A stretch of 64,000 nt of DNA from Phycisphaerae bacterium (GTDB lineage Bacteria > Planctomycetota > Phycisphaerae > Phycisphaerales > UBA1924), in assembly GCA_016794925.1 (NCBI GenBank), contig JAEUIW010000011.1, forward strand, positions 69,875-133,874. The letters are read 5' to 3'. This document shows positions 18,770-25,942 of the stretch, piece after piece. The notes under the pieces are model-generated. The model ran no database searches. It was not told where the DNA came from and was given only the letters and a program-made list of their open reading frames with translations. A program made the position numbers and the translations under genes. How positions within the stretch are numbered: the first letter of the stretch is position 1; the number at the start of each line of letters is the position of its first letter.

Positions 18770-19192
18770 ATGCCCGACGGCCGGACGGTGGCGAGCATGA
18801 GGTTCGTTCTGCTGTGCGTGCTGCGGGCGCTGCTGGCCGGGTACGTGGTGTGGAACATCCCGTCGCTCTGGATGATCGCGAACAGCATGTATTCCGTCTT
18901 CGGCGCGGCGCGTCCCGCGGGCGTGAAGCCCAACGTCTCGGGATACGTCGCGCAGCTGGGGCCTCTGATCACCATCGTGGCCGGGTATCTCCTGTTCGAG
19001 CGGCGGCTGCTGGAGTGGCTGGTGCCCGCCGCGCGGGTCGCGTGCCCGGGCTGCGGGTACGACGTGGGCAGCCCGATCAAGGGCCGCTGCCCCGAGTGCG
19101 GCCTGCGTCTGGGAACGGGATCCGCGCCCGCCACGCCCCCGCGGGCACCCTCCACCCGGGCGCCCGGAACCGACGCGCCAGGCCCCGGGTGA
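18770..19192 (+). CDS. Membrane protein with C-terminal zinc ribbon
   Basis: A 140-residue protein with two hydrophobic helices (about residues 13-32 and 58-79) followed by CPGCGYDVGSPIKGRCPECG, a compact four-Cys zinc ribbon. The tail is Pro/Ala-rich. This TM-plus-ribbon architecture recurs in planctomycete genomes and its role is unknown. It lies 18 bases after the P-loop-like gene and is probably co-transcribed. A related ribbon ends a larger membrane protein 2.5 kb downstream, suggesting one family. Confidence 0.75.
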   Translation: MPDGRTVASMRFVLLCVLRALLAGYVVWNIPSLWMIANSMYSVFGAARPAGVKPNVSGYVAQLGPLITIVAGYLLFERRLLEWLVPAARVACPGCGYDVGSPIKGRCPECGLRLGTGSAPATPPRAPSTRAPGTDAPGPG

Positions 19193-19303
19193 AACCGCCC
19201 GGCGCGGCTCCCCAATGACGTTCCCGAGGTCGATCCGGGCCGGTGGCCCCGCGCCTCGGGCGCGTGGCGGGGCAAGGATCCACCCGTGGACGAGGAGCAT
19301 CCC

Positions 19304-19729
19304 ATGCACGCGGCGTACGCGCCTGGCGACTTCCATCCCGAAGCGGCGGGCGGGGCCGGGCCGCACGGCCGGTTCGTCGATCCCGCCGCGACGCCCGATG
19401 AGCGCACGTGGGCGGTGGGGATGCACATCACCCACCTGGCGAATCACTTCTTCGTGCCGGTGGTGCTGGTGCTGGTGCTGTGGCTCATCAAGCGGAACGA
19501 CTCGCCGTTCATCGAGGACCACGGCAAGGAAGCGCTCAATTTCCAGATCTCGCTGCTGATCTACTCGCTGCTGGGGATCCCGGTCGCGTTCGTGACGCTG
19601 GGGCTGGGGGCGATCATCTGGTACCCCGCGATTGTCATCCTCGGGCTGGTGGGGATGATCCGCGCGATGATCGCCGCGAATCGGGGCGAGTACTACCGCT
19701 ACCCGATGTGCCTGCGCCTCGTGAAGTGA
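19304..19729 (+). CDS. DUF4870 (Tic20-like) membrane protein
   Basis: A 141-residue protein. GAGGAG six bases upstream decides this ATG over the GTG at 19286. After a Gly/Ala-rich N-terminus, the core runs ERTWAVGMHITHLANHFFVP, KRNDSPFIEDHGKEALNFQI and three or four membrane helices with a Gly-rich middle. DSPFxxxHxKEALNFQ is the DUF4870 signature. Members are small integral membrane proteins of unknown function related to Tic20. The downstream neighbour is LptB. Confidence 0.88.
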   Translation: MHAAYAPGDFHPEAAGGAGPHGRFVDPAATPDERTWAVGMHITHLANHFFVPVVLVLVLWLIKRNDSPFIEDHGKEALNFQISLLIYSLLGIPVAFVTLGLGAIIWYPAIVILGLVGMIRAMIAANRGEYYRYPMCLRLVK

Positions 19730-19837
19730 AGGTCCCGCCGCCATCGCTCCCCCCTTCCGGAACCGTTCATCGGCCCCGGTGTTCACGCACGTGGCGGCCG
19801 CTCGCGCGGGCCGCCCCGGACCTATCCTTTGTTTCCG

Positions 19838-20719
19838 GTGTCACTGCTCCAGGCGATCAACCTGCAGAAGACCTACGGCGGCCGCCTCGTCGTGGGCGGA
19901 GTGTCCTTCGAGGTCGGCGCATCGGAGATCGTGGGGCTGCTGGGACGCAACGGCGCGGGCAAGACCACGAGCTTCCGCATGACCATCGGCATGATCGAGG
20001 CCGACGCGGGGCGTGTCGTCTTCGATTCGCGGGATATTTCCGCGTTGCCCATGTACCGGCGGGCGCGGCTGGGGATGGGGTACCTGTCGCAGGAGCCGAG
20101 CGTCTTCCAGCGGTTGACGTGCGAGCAGAACCTGCTGGCCATTCTCGAGACCACGGGCCTGACGCGGGCGCAGCGACGGCGGCGGGCGTCGGATCTGCTG
20201 GCCCAGTTCGGCCTGACGCACAAGGCCCACCAGCAGGCGCGGACCTGCTCGGGCGGCGAGCGGCGCAAGCTGGAGATCGCCCGGGCCCTGGTCACCAACC
20301 CCAAGCTGATCCTGCTCGACGAGCCTTTCAGCGGCGTGGACCCCATCGCCGTCGAGGACCTGCAGAAGGAGATCCGGGTGCTGGCCGGGCGCGGCATCGC
20401 GTGCCTGATCACCGACCACAACGTGCAGCAGACCCTGCGCGTGTGCGACCGGGCGTACATCATCGACGAGGGAAGGAAATTCGCCGAGGGCACGCCGCGC
20501 GAGTTGATCAACGATGAGCTGGTGAAGCGGGTGTACTTCGGCTCGCTGTTCCGTGGGGACGAGTTCGACCACCTGCCGCACCACCCGGCGGCGGCGGCTG
20601 GGGGCGGGGCGACGGGGCGGGGCGGAACGACGATCCGGAACGGACCGGCCGCGACCGTCACGGGAGCGAAGCCGCCGACCGCGTCGAACCCGCCGAGTGG
20701 ACCGGCCACGAGAAACTGA
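19838..20719 (+). CDS. lptB: LPS export ABC transporter ATPase LptB
   Basis: A 293-residue ABC ATPase predicted to power LptFG extraction of lipopolysaccharide-type lipids from the inner membrane. Walker A GRNGAGKT is at 36-43, the signature is CSGGERRKLEIARAL and Walker B is LILLDEPFSGVDP, all in the LptB/LivF-like branch with SGGERR. The start is the GTG with MSLLQAINLQKTYGGRL; a TTG three codons earlier is weaker. It is about 50 residues longer than typical LptB, the extra being an Ala/Gly/Thr-rich tail after HLPHHP. LptC/A/F/G are not in the window. Confidence 0.88.
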   Translation: MSLLQAINLQKTYGGRLVVGGVSFEVGASEIVGLLGRNGAGKTTSFRMTIGMIEADAGRVVFDSRDISALPMYRRARLGMGYLSQEPSVFQRLTCEQNLLAILETTGLTRAQRRRRASDLLAQFGLTHKAHQQARTCSGGERRKLEIARALVTNPKLILLDEPFSGVDPIAVEDLQKEIRVLAGRGIACLITDHNVQQTLRVCDRAYIIDEGRKFAEGTPRELINDELVKRVYFGSLFRGDEFDHLPHHPAAAAGGGATGRGGTTIRNGPAATVTGAKPPTASNPPSGPATRN

Positions 20720-21136
20720 ACGCGGATGATGCCGCGAGCATGCGCCCGGCGGGGTAGGGCACCGGACGCCGAGGCTGATTTCGGACGGGGAGGGGGCGGT
20801 GACACAATCTCGGGACTTGGGACCGGAGAGGTGAGCAGGACCGACGCTGGGTTGGCGGGGTCGCGAGGATGACGGGTAAGGTTCATCACGATTCAAATAT
20901 ACGGATTTTGAACGGTGTGTCAATAGGATTTTGTACGGTTTTTGAATAATTCCATAACATATTGTCAAATAAAGATTTATGTAGACATGACCGCGCGATT
21001 TGGCATTTTTCGATCGTGATACGCTCGAAGCACTGACCGAGGACTGGAGGTATTCTGCTCACGAAGGCCACGCTTGGTCGGGTGAAAATGGAGCCTCTGA
21101 AGAAGACCGTGTATCGGGGGCGTGGGAGCACCAATT
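20720..21136. other. Intergenic AT-rich island
   Basis: The 417-base gap between lptB and a zinc-ribbon membrane protein. Its first half is ordinary GC-rich DNA with no gene. From about 20880 to 21010 it turns strongly AT-rich, quite unlike the rest of the window, and holds the direct repeat listed separately. ATTCAAA (20891-20897) and TTTGAAT (20941-20947) form an inverted pair around the repeats. The likeliest use is the promoter/control region of the downstream gene. TTGTAC-17-ATAACA at 20931-20959 is one poor -35/-10 candidate. Confidence 0.55.
20903..20939 (+). repeat. Tandem operator-like direct repeat
   Basis: GGATTTTGAACGGT at 20903-20916 and GGATTTTGTACGGT at 20926-20939 are identical at 13 of 14 positions, with a 23-bp period (about two helical turns). 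They lie in the AT-rich island upstream of the zinc-ribbon membrane protein. This looks like a binding site for a dimeric regulator, but the regulator is unknown. Confidence 0.6.
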
Positions 21137-22291
21137 ATGGGGATTCAGAGGGCGCTACTGCGAGCCTTGTTGTGGATGCTGGCGCTGGCCGCGGCGGCGG
21201 GCGTGATGGCGGTGTTCATCTCGACGGAGGTGATGGTGCGTGTCGGGGGTACGGCGCTGGTGACGGCGGTGGCGTGCGGGCTGGCGATGCCGGTGTCACG
21301 GCGGCTGGACGAGACGGCGACGCGGGCGGGGGCGCTGGTGGGGCTGGTCTCGATCGTGACGGCGTACGTGGTGGCCTCGGCGGCGATCTGGATCGAGACG
21401 ATGCTGGGGTGGCGGACGTCGTCCCGGCTGGCGTTGACGGCGTTGGTGGTGGTGGTGTGCGGGCAGATCGCGGGGGTGCTGGTGAGCCTGGTGCGTCCGG
21501 GTGCGGGGCGAACGGCCGCGCGGGCGGGGCTGTGCGCGGACAGCGCGGCGGCGGCGCTGTTCGTGGGCGGGGTGTGGTGGGACGCGGGGCTGTTCCTCGG
21601 CGACAGCGTCTCGGAGAAGCTGGTGGTCACGGGCTGGTGGGTGGCGGGAACGGGCGTGCCCGCGGCGCTGGCGTTGATCGGAGCGGGGGCACGGGACCGG
21701 CCGTGGCGTTGGCTGGGGGCGGCGGCATCGGCGGGCGCGCTGGCGATGGCCGTGGCGGGGGTGTGGTTCATCGATTCGGATGATCCGACGTGGTTCATCC
21801 TGGCGCTGAGCGTGGCGTTGGTGATCGGGTACGCGAATGTCGCGGTGCGCGTGCCGCTGGGCGACGCGGGGGTGTGGGCGCGGCTGATCGCGGTGGGCGC
21901 GACGGCGACGACGGGCGGGTGCCTGACGGCGCTCTCGTACACGACGAGCGGGTTCCACGGACCGGGATCGGACACGCTGACACGGATCACGGGCGCGGCG
22001 GGGATCGTGTCGGCGTGCTCGACGATCTCGTTGGTGGTGCTGTACCGGCTCAACCGCCGGGCGCCGGGCGTGAGCCGGAACGTGGCGGAGATCGCGTCGG
22101 TGCGGGTGACGTGCCCGCACTGCGGCCGCGCCCGCGCGGCGGCGGTGGGCGAATCGGCGTGCCCGGGGTGCGGGTTGTTCGTGACCATCGGGGTGCGGGA
22201 ACCCCGGTGCGCCGCGTGCGACTACTCGATGCTGGGCATCCCGGGGGGGCGCTGCCCCGAATGCGGCACGGCGGTCGCCGCGGCAACGTGA
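21137..22291 (+). CDS. Polytopic membrane protein with C-terminal tandem zinc ribbons
   Basis: A 384-residue protein with about eight to nine hydrophobic helices across residues 5-320, then a cytoplasmic-looking Cys-rich tail: CPHCGRARAAAVGESACPGC and CAACDYSMLGIPGGRCPECG. These would fold as two zinc ribbons, the second matching that of the small protein 2 kb upstream. GGGAG lies 8 bases before this ATG; a GTG at 21122 is also in frame. The AT-rich, repeat-bearing region lies directly upstream, so expression may be specifically controlled. Function unknown. Confidence 0.75.
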   Translation: MGIQRALLRALLWMLALAAAAGVMAVFISTEVMVRVGGTALVTAVACGLAMPVSRRLDETATRAGALVGLVSIVTAYVVASAAIWIETMLGWRTSSRLALTALVVVVCGQIAGVLVSLVRPGAGRTAARAGLCADSAAAALFVGGVWWDAGLFLGDSVSEKLVVTGWWVAGTGVPAALALIGAGARDRPWRWLGAAASAGALAMAVAGVWFIDSDDPTWFILALSVALVIGYANVAVRVPLGDAGVWARLIAVGATATTGGCLTALSYTTSGFHGPGSDTLTRITGAAGIVSACSTISLVVLYRLNRRAPGVSRNVAEIASVRVTCPHCGRARAAAVGESACPGCGLFVTIGVREPRCAACDYSMLGIPGGRCPECGTAVAAAT

Positions 22292-22368
22292 CGGGGGCGG
22301 TCCCGGGATGGGCGGGGCGCGGCGCGGCCGGCAGCTGGTACACTGTCGGCATGGCCGAGGGACGTTGG

Positions 22369-22842
22369 ATGAGGCGTGCCGGTGTGGCGGCGGGGCTGGG
22401 GCTGGGGCTGGGCGCGCTGACGGGCGGCTGCGTGGACCGGACGTTGAGCATCACGTCCGAGCCGGCCGGGGCGCTGGTGATCCTGAATGACGTGGAGGTG
22501 GGGCGGACGCCGCTGGACGTGGACTTCAAGTTCTACGGCGATTATGACGTGCGTCTGATGCTGGAGGGTCACGAGCCGGTGCTGACGCACCGCGAGGTGA
22601 AGGCCCCGATCTCGGAGATCCCGCCGTTTGATCTCATCGCCGCGGCGGCGCCGGCGGACATTCACAATCGGTTCGCGTGGCACTTCGTGCTGACGCCGCT
22701 GGCGGAGACGGGGGATCGGGCGGCGGCGGAGCGGGCGCTGATCGATCGGGCGCGGGAGTTGCGGCGGGCTTCGGCCGAGGGGATCGGTGCTCCGGGGGGG
22801 GACGGCGCGCCGGCGGCGCACGCGTCCGGCGCGCCGAAATAG
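22369..22842 (+). CDS. PEGA-domain lipoprotein
   Basis: A 157-residue lipoprotein. GAGGG seven bases upstream favours this ATG over 22351. The signal ends in lipobox LTGGC. Residues about 24-70 form a PEGA domain: SITSEPAGALVILNDVEVG, GRTPLDVDFKFYGDYDVRL and EGHEP. PEGA is a surface-layer or cell-wall associated fold of about 70 residues. The Ala/Gly-rich C-terminus overlaps a strong hairpin. It follows the zinc-ribbon membrane protein by 77 bases. Likely anchored in the outer envelope; partner unknown. Confidence 0.85.
   Translation: MRRAGVAAGLGLGLGALTGGCVDRTLSITSEPAGALVILNDVEVGRTPLDVDFKFYGDYDVRLMLEGHEPVLTHREVKAPISEIPPFDLIAAAAPADIHNRFAWHFVLTPLAETGDRAAAERALIDRARELRRASAEGIGAPGGDGAPAAHASGAPK
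22803..22836. terminator. Strong GC hairpin inside the 3' end of the PEGA gene
   Basis: CGGCGCGCCGG and CCGGCGCGCCG form a perfect 11-bp inverted repeat with a 12-base loop in the last codons of the PEGA gene. A convergent gene ends 38 bases past that stop. It probably works as a bidirectional terminator or 3' barrier; no T-run. Confidence 0.55.
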
Positions 22843-22879
22843 GCGGGACGGATGGCGCACCGGGCCGCGACGCACGCGT

Positions 22880-23233
22880 TCAGCCGCGACGGAAGGACTC
22901 GCTCTGGAGCCTGCGAGCCTCGGCTTCGCGATAGCGGGCCATGACCGCGGGGGTGCAGGAGAGCGACGCCACGAGCGTGATCGCGCCGCCGAGGATGAGC
23001 GGGTACCAGACGGCGTAGGGCTGGGCGTCGATGATCGCCACGATGCCGGCGAGCGACGCGACGCCGCCGATGGCGAGCATCAGCACGAGCAGGCCCATGA
23101 CGAAGCCCTTGGCCTTGCCGCGGGGCGCGAAGATGCCGGCCGCGGTGCCCAGGATCGCGCCGAGGATGCCGATGGCGGAGCCTCCGATGGCGCCGATGAG
23201 GGTTCCGGTTTGAGGGTCCCACCAAGCGTTCAT
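22880..23233 (-). CDS. Small membrane protein, partner of the DUF2089 regulator
   Basis: A 117-residue protein with three hydrophobic helices: LIGAIGGSAIGILGAILGTA, FVMGLLVLMLAIGGVASLAG and AVWYPLILGGAITLVASL, and a basic C-terminus. AAGGAG precedes the ATG. It lies 36 bases downstream of the DUF2089 gene on the same strand, and I infer one transcript. DUF2089-type regulators are often paired with small membrane proteins, so this may be a stress or envelope response element. Its own function is unknown. Confidence 0.8.
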   Translation of the reverse strand: MNAWWDPQTGTLIGAIGGSAIGILGAILGTAAGIFAPRGKAKGFVMGLLVLMLAIGGVASLAGIVAIIDAQPYAVWYPLILGGAITLVASLSCTPAVMARYREAEARRLQSESFRRG

Positions 23234-23269
23234 TGTGAATCTCCTTGTCTCGTGGGGTGGTGATCAGGA

Positions 23270-23620
23270 TCAAGCGGGGGGAGGATCAATCGGGGAGGGC
23301 GTGGTACGGGCGCGCGCGACGGTCTCGCGGATGGCTCGGGCGGAGGCGACGGAGAGCTCGCCGCGCTCGACGAGCGCGGCGAGAAGATCGGTCACAGGAT
23401 CGGGGGCACGCCCTTCGACGGCGCGTTTGAGACGATCGATGAGGCGGTCGAGGCGGGCCCGCATGGTGGGATAACTGACACCGAAATTCGCGGCGACGTC
23501 CTTGATGGAACCGCCCTGCAACACGAGTTCGGTGACGATGTTGAGGTCATCGCGATCGAGCTGGCCAAGTGGGTGCATTGCGAGCGGAATGGCGATTGAT
23601 TTTTCATTTTCGGAAAACAC
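23270..23620 (-). CDS. DUF2089 family protein, helix-turn-helix regulator-like
   Basis: A 116-residue protein. The core HPLGQLDRDDLNIVTELVLQ, GGSIKDVAANFGVSYPTMRA and RLDRLI matches the C-terminal DUF2089 region, which reads like a sigma-70 region 4/helix-turn-helix. The N-terminal zinc ribbon of longer DUF2089 proteins is absent. Start: a GTG that lies right after a good -10 box with no ribosome binding site, so translation may be leaderless; the ATG at 23578 (MHPLGQL) also lacks a box. The C-terminal half suggests a helical partner domain. The role is probably transcriptional control of its own operon. Confidence 0.75.
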   Translation of the reverse strand: MFSENEKSIAIPLAMHPLGQLDRDDLNIVTELVLQGGSIKDVAANFGVSYPTMRARLDRLIDRLKRAVEGRAPDPVTDLLAALVERGELSVASARAIRETVARARTTPSPIDPPPA

Positions 23621-23628
23621 AGTTTAAT

Positions 23629-23656
23629 ATTATGAATCCAAAGTTGATTTGGTCAA
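23629..23656 (-). promoter_or_regulatory. Sigma-70-like promoter for the DUF2089 operon
   Basis: Reading the minus strand, TTGACC at 23656-23651 and CATAAT at 23634-23629 are separated by 16 bases. The -10 ends 8 bases before the GTG start codon, which places transcription initiation within about 2 bases of the start. The surrounding 100 bases (to about 23720) are AT-rich, unlike the genome average. There is no Shine-Dalgarno sequence between. Confidence 0.65.
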
Positions 23657-23899
23657 GAAAATAGTCGATTAAATGAAATAAAATTTTCACTTTTTTAAGT
23701 AGTTGTTATGGGACCTATTTTGGCGAATTGAGGCATTAGCGGACCATGAAGTGCTGGATGATCAAGGGCATCGCCTGCCGTGCCGATGAGCGATCGGCGG
23801 CGGTGTCGGAATTGCTGGTCGTCAGGGTCCCGCCCGTCGCGCCTCCCGGACGGCCTGGGGGCCCGAGGCGTCCGCGTCGGCCCCTGACTGGAGCCCGCC

Positions 23900-24334
23900 A
23901 TGACACTGGGATCGATCATGACCGGCCACGTGGTGAGCGTGGGGATGGACGACTCGCTGCACAAGGTGAAGGAGTTGTTCGACCAGCGCGGGTTCCATCA
24001 CCTGATCGTGCTCGAGGGCGGGCGTTTGGCGGGGATCATCTCGGACCGGGATCTGCTGAGGAACCTGAGCCCGTTCATCGGTTCGATGGGGGAGCGGAAG
24101 CAGGACGCGGCGACGCTGGAGCGGCGGGCCCACCAGGTGATGACGCGCGGGGTGGTGACGGCTCCGGCGAGCATGAGCATCGAGGACGGGGGACGGCTGA
24201 TGCTGCGAAGGAGGATTTCGGCGCTGCTGATCGTTGACGAGCGGGGTGTGTGCACGGGAATCGTGACGTGGCGCGATCTGCTGCGGTGGGCGCTGGGGAG
24301 AGAGCCCGCGGCGGAGGAATCGCGGGCCGCCTGA
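23900..24334 (+). CDS. Two-CBS-domain protein
   Basis: A 144-residue protein made of two CBS domains: SIMTGHVVSVGMDDSL, RGFHHLIVLEGGRLAGIISD in the first, and QVMTRGVVTAPASMSIEDGG with ISALLIVDERGVCTGIVTWR in the second. A pair forms a Bateman module that binds adenosyl nucleotides and senses energy charge. It has no other domain, so it acts alone or regulates another protein in trans. GGAG lies 6 bases before the ATG. The previous 250 bases are gene-free, and leucyl aminopeptidase follows, so there is no obvious partner. Confidence 0.88.
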   Translation: MTLGSIMTGHVVSVGMDDSLHKVKELFDQRGFHHLIVLEGGRLAGIISDRDLLRNLSPFIGSMGERKQDAATLERRAHQVMTRGVVTAPASMSIEDGGRLMLRRRISALLIVDERGVCTGIVTWRDLLRWALGREPAAEESRAA

Positions 24335-24430
24335 CCGTGCGGGCGCGGACGGGGGGAGTCGGGCGGGGCGTGGGGCAGCGCGACGTGGTGCGTTCCTAGA
24401 CTCCGGCTCCACTATTCCGGGAGTCTCGCC

Positions 24431-25918
24431 ATGTTTCAATCCGTTTCGCTCTCCAGCCGCGCCGGCACGCCGGATGCGCTCGTTGTCGGTGTGTTCCAGG
24501 GTGAAGCGCTGGACCCTCGCTCGCGGCAGCTGGACCCGGACGGGATGATCGGCCTGGCGGCGAAGCGGAAGGACTGCACGGGCGAGGCGGGGCGGGTCGT
24601 GGAGGCGTTCCCGGGATCGAAGGGTCGTGCGGCGCGCGTGCTGATCCTGGGGCTCGGGAAGCGCGAGTCGTTCAAGCCGGGGCAGCTGCGTTCGCTGCTG
24701 GGGGCGGTGGGTCGGCGGCTGGCGGTGACGAAGGATCAGGACGTGCTGCTGGCGCTGGAGCACGCGCTGGGCGCGGTGGACGCGGACGCGGAGCAGTGCG
24801 GGCGGGCCGCGGGCGAGGGGCTGGGGCTGATCGCGTGGCACGCGGACCAGTTCAAGGGGAAGGGGCACGATCCCAAGCGGTTGCCGCTGCGCGTGCGTTC
24901 GGCCAGCCGCGCGTTCGCGGCGGGTCTGGGGCGCGGCCTGGCGCTGGCGGCGTCGGCGAACTTCACAAGGACGCTGTCGGAAACGCCGCCGAACATCGCG
25001 ACGACGGGGTACATCGCGGACCAGGCGCGGAAGCTGGCGCGGCAGACGGGGCTGTCGTGCCGGGTGTTCGAGGAGCGTGACCTGGAGCGGGAGCGGCTGG
25101 TGGGCCTGTTGAACGTGGGCAAGGCGAGCGAGAACCGGCCGCGGATGATCCGGCTGGAATATCGGCCGCGCGACGGGAGGGGAGGGGAGAAGCCGATCGT
25201 GCTGGTGGGGAAGACGATGACGTACGACTCGGGGGGCCTGTCGCTGAAGATCAACAACGGCATGGTGGGGATGAAGCGGGACAAGGACGGTGGCTGCGCG
25301 GTGCTGGGCGCGATGCACGCGATCGCGACGGTGGTGAAGCCGCGGCGGCGGGTGGTGGCGCTGCTGAGCGTGGCGGAGAACTCGATCTCTGACGAGGCGT
25401 ACCGGCCGGACGACGTGATCCGCTACCGCAACGGCGTAACGGTGGAGGTGACGAACACGGACGCGGAGGGGCGGCTGGTGCTCGCGGACGCGCTGATCTG
25501 GGCGTGCGAGAAGGAGAACCCGCAGTACATCGTGGACCTGGCGACGCTGACGGGCGGGGTGGTGGTGGCGCTGGGGAGCACGTTCTGCGGGATGTTCTGC
25601 GAGAACGACAAGCTGCGTGGCAAGATCGAGGCGGCGAGCGAGGCCTCGGGGGAGCGGGTGTGGCGTCTGCCGATGCACGACGAGTACCGGGACATGATGA
25701 AGAGCCCGGTGGCGGACATCCTCAACAGCAACCCGAACCGGAAGGCGCACCCGGTGCAGGGCGCGGCGTTCCTGTCGTACTTCGTGGAGAAGAACGTGCC
25801 GTGGTGCCACCTGGACATCGCGGGGGTCCACGAGGCGGACTCGGACGCGGGGTGCTTCCGCAAGGGTCCCACGGGCTGGGGCGCGCGGCTGCTGGCGGAG
25901 CTGCTGGATCGGGAGTGA
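24431..25918 (+). CDS. pepA: Leucyl aminopeptidase (M17)
   Basis: A 495-residue M17 cytosol aminopeptidase, which removes N-terminal residues using two metal ions and works as a hexamer in the cytoplasm. The C-terminal catalytic domain keeps the active-site set: GKTMTYDSGGLSLK (Lys, Asp, second Lys), MKRDKDGG (Asp) and NTDAEGRLVLAD (Asp, Glu, Arg). Spacing between these equals that of E. coli PepA. The N-terminal macro-like domain covers about the first 160 residues. GGGAG precedes the ATG. It converges with the six-gene SPFH/ABC cluster. Confidence 0.94.
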   Translation: MFQSVSLSSRAGTPDALVVGVFQGEALDPRSRQLDPDGMIGLAAKRKDCTGEAGRVVEAFPGSKGRAARVLILGLGKRESFKPGQLRSLLGAVGRRLAVTKDQDVLLALEHALGAVDADAEQCGRAAGEGLGLIAWHADQFKGKGHDPKRLPLRVRSASRAFAAGLGRGLALAASANFTRTLSETPPNIATTGYIADQARKLARQTGLSCRVFEERDLERERLVGLLNVGKASENRPRMIRLEYRPRDGRGGEKPIVLVGKTMTYDSGGLSLKINNGMVGMKRDKDGGCAVLGAMHAIATVVKPRRRVVALLSVAENSISDEAYRPDDVIRYRNGVTVEVTNTDAEGRLVLADALIWACEKENPQYIVDLATLTGGVVVALGSTFCGMFCENDKLRGKIEAASEASGERVWRLPMHDEYRDMMKSPVADILNSNPNRKAHPVQGAAFLSYFVEKNVPWCHLDIAGVHEADSDAGCFRKGPTGWGARLLAELLDRE

Positions 25919-25942
25919 CGCGGGGGTCGTCGTCGCCGGGAC

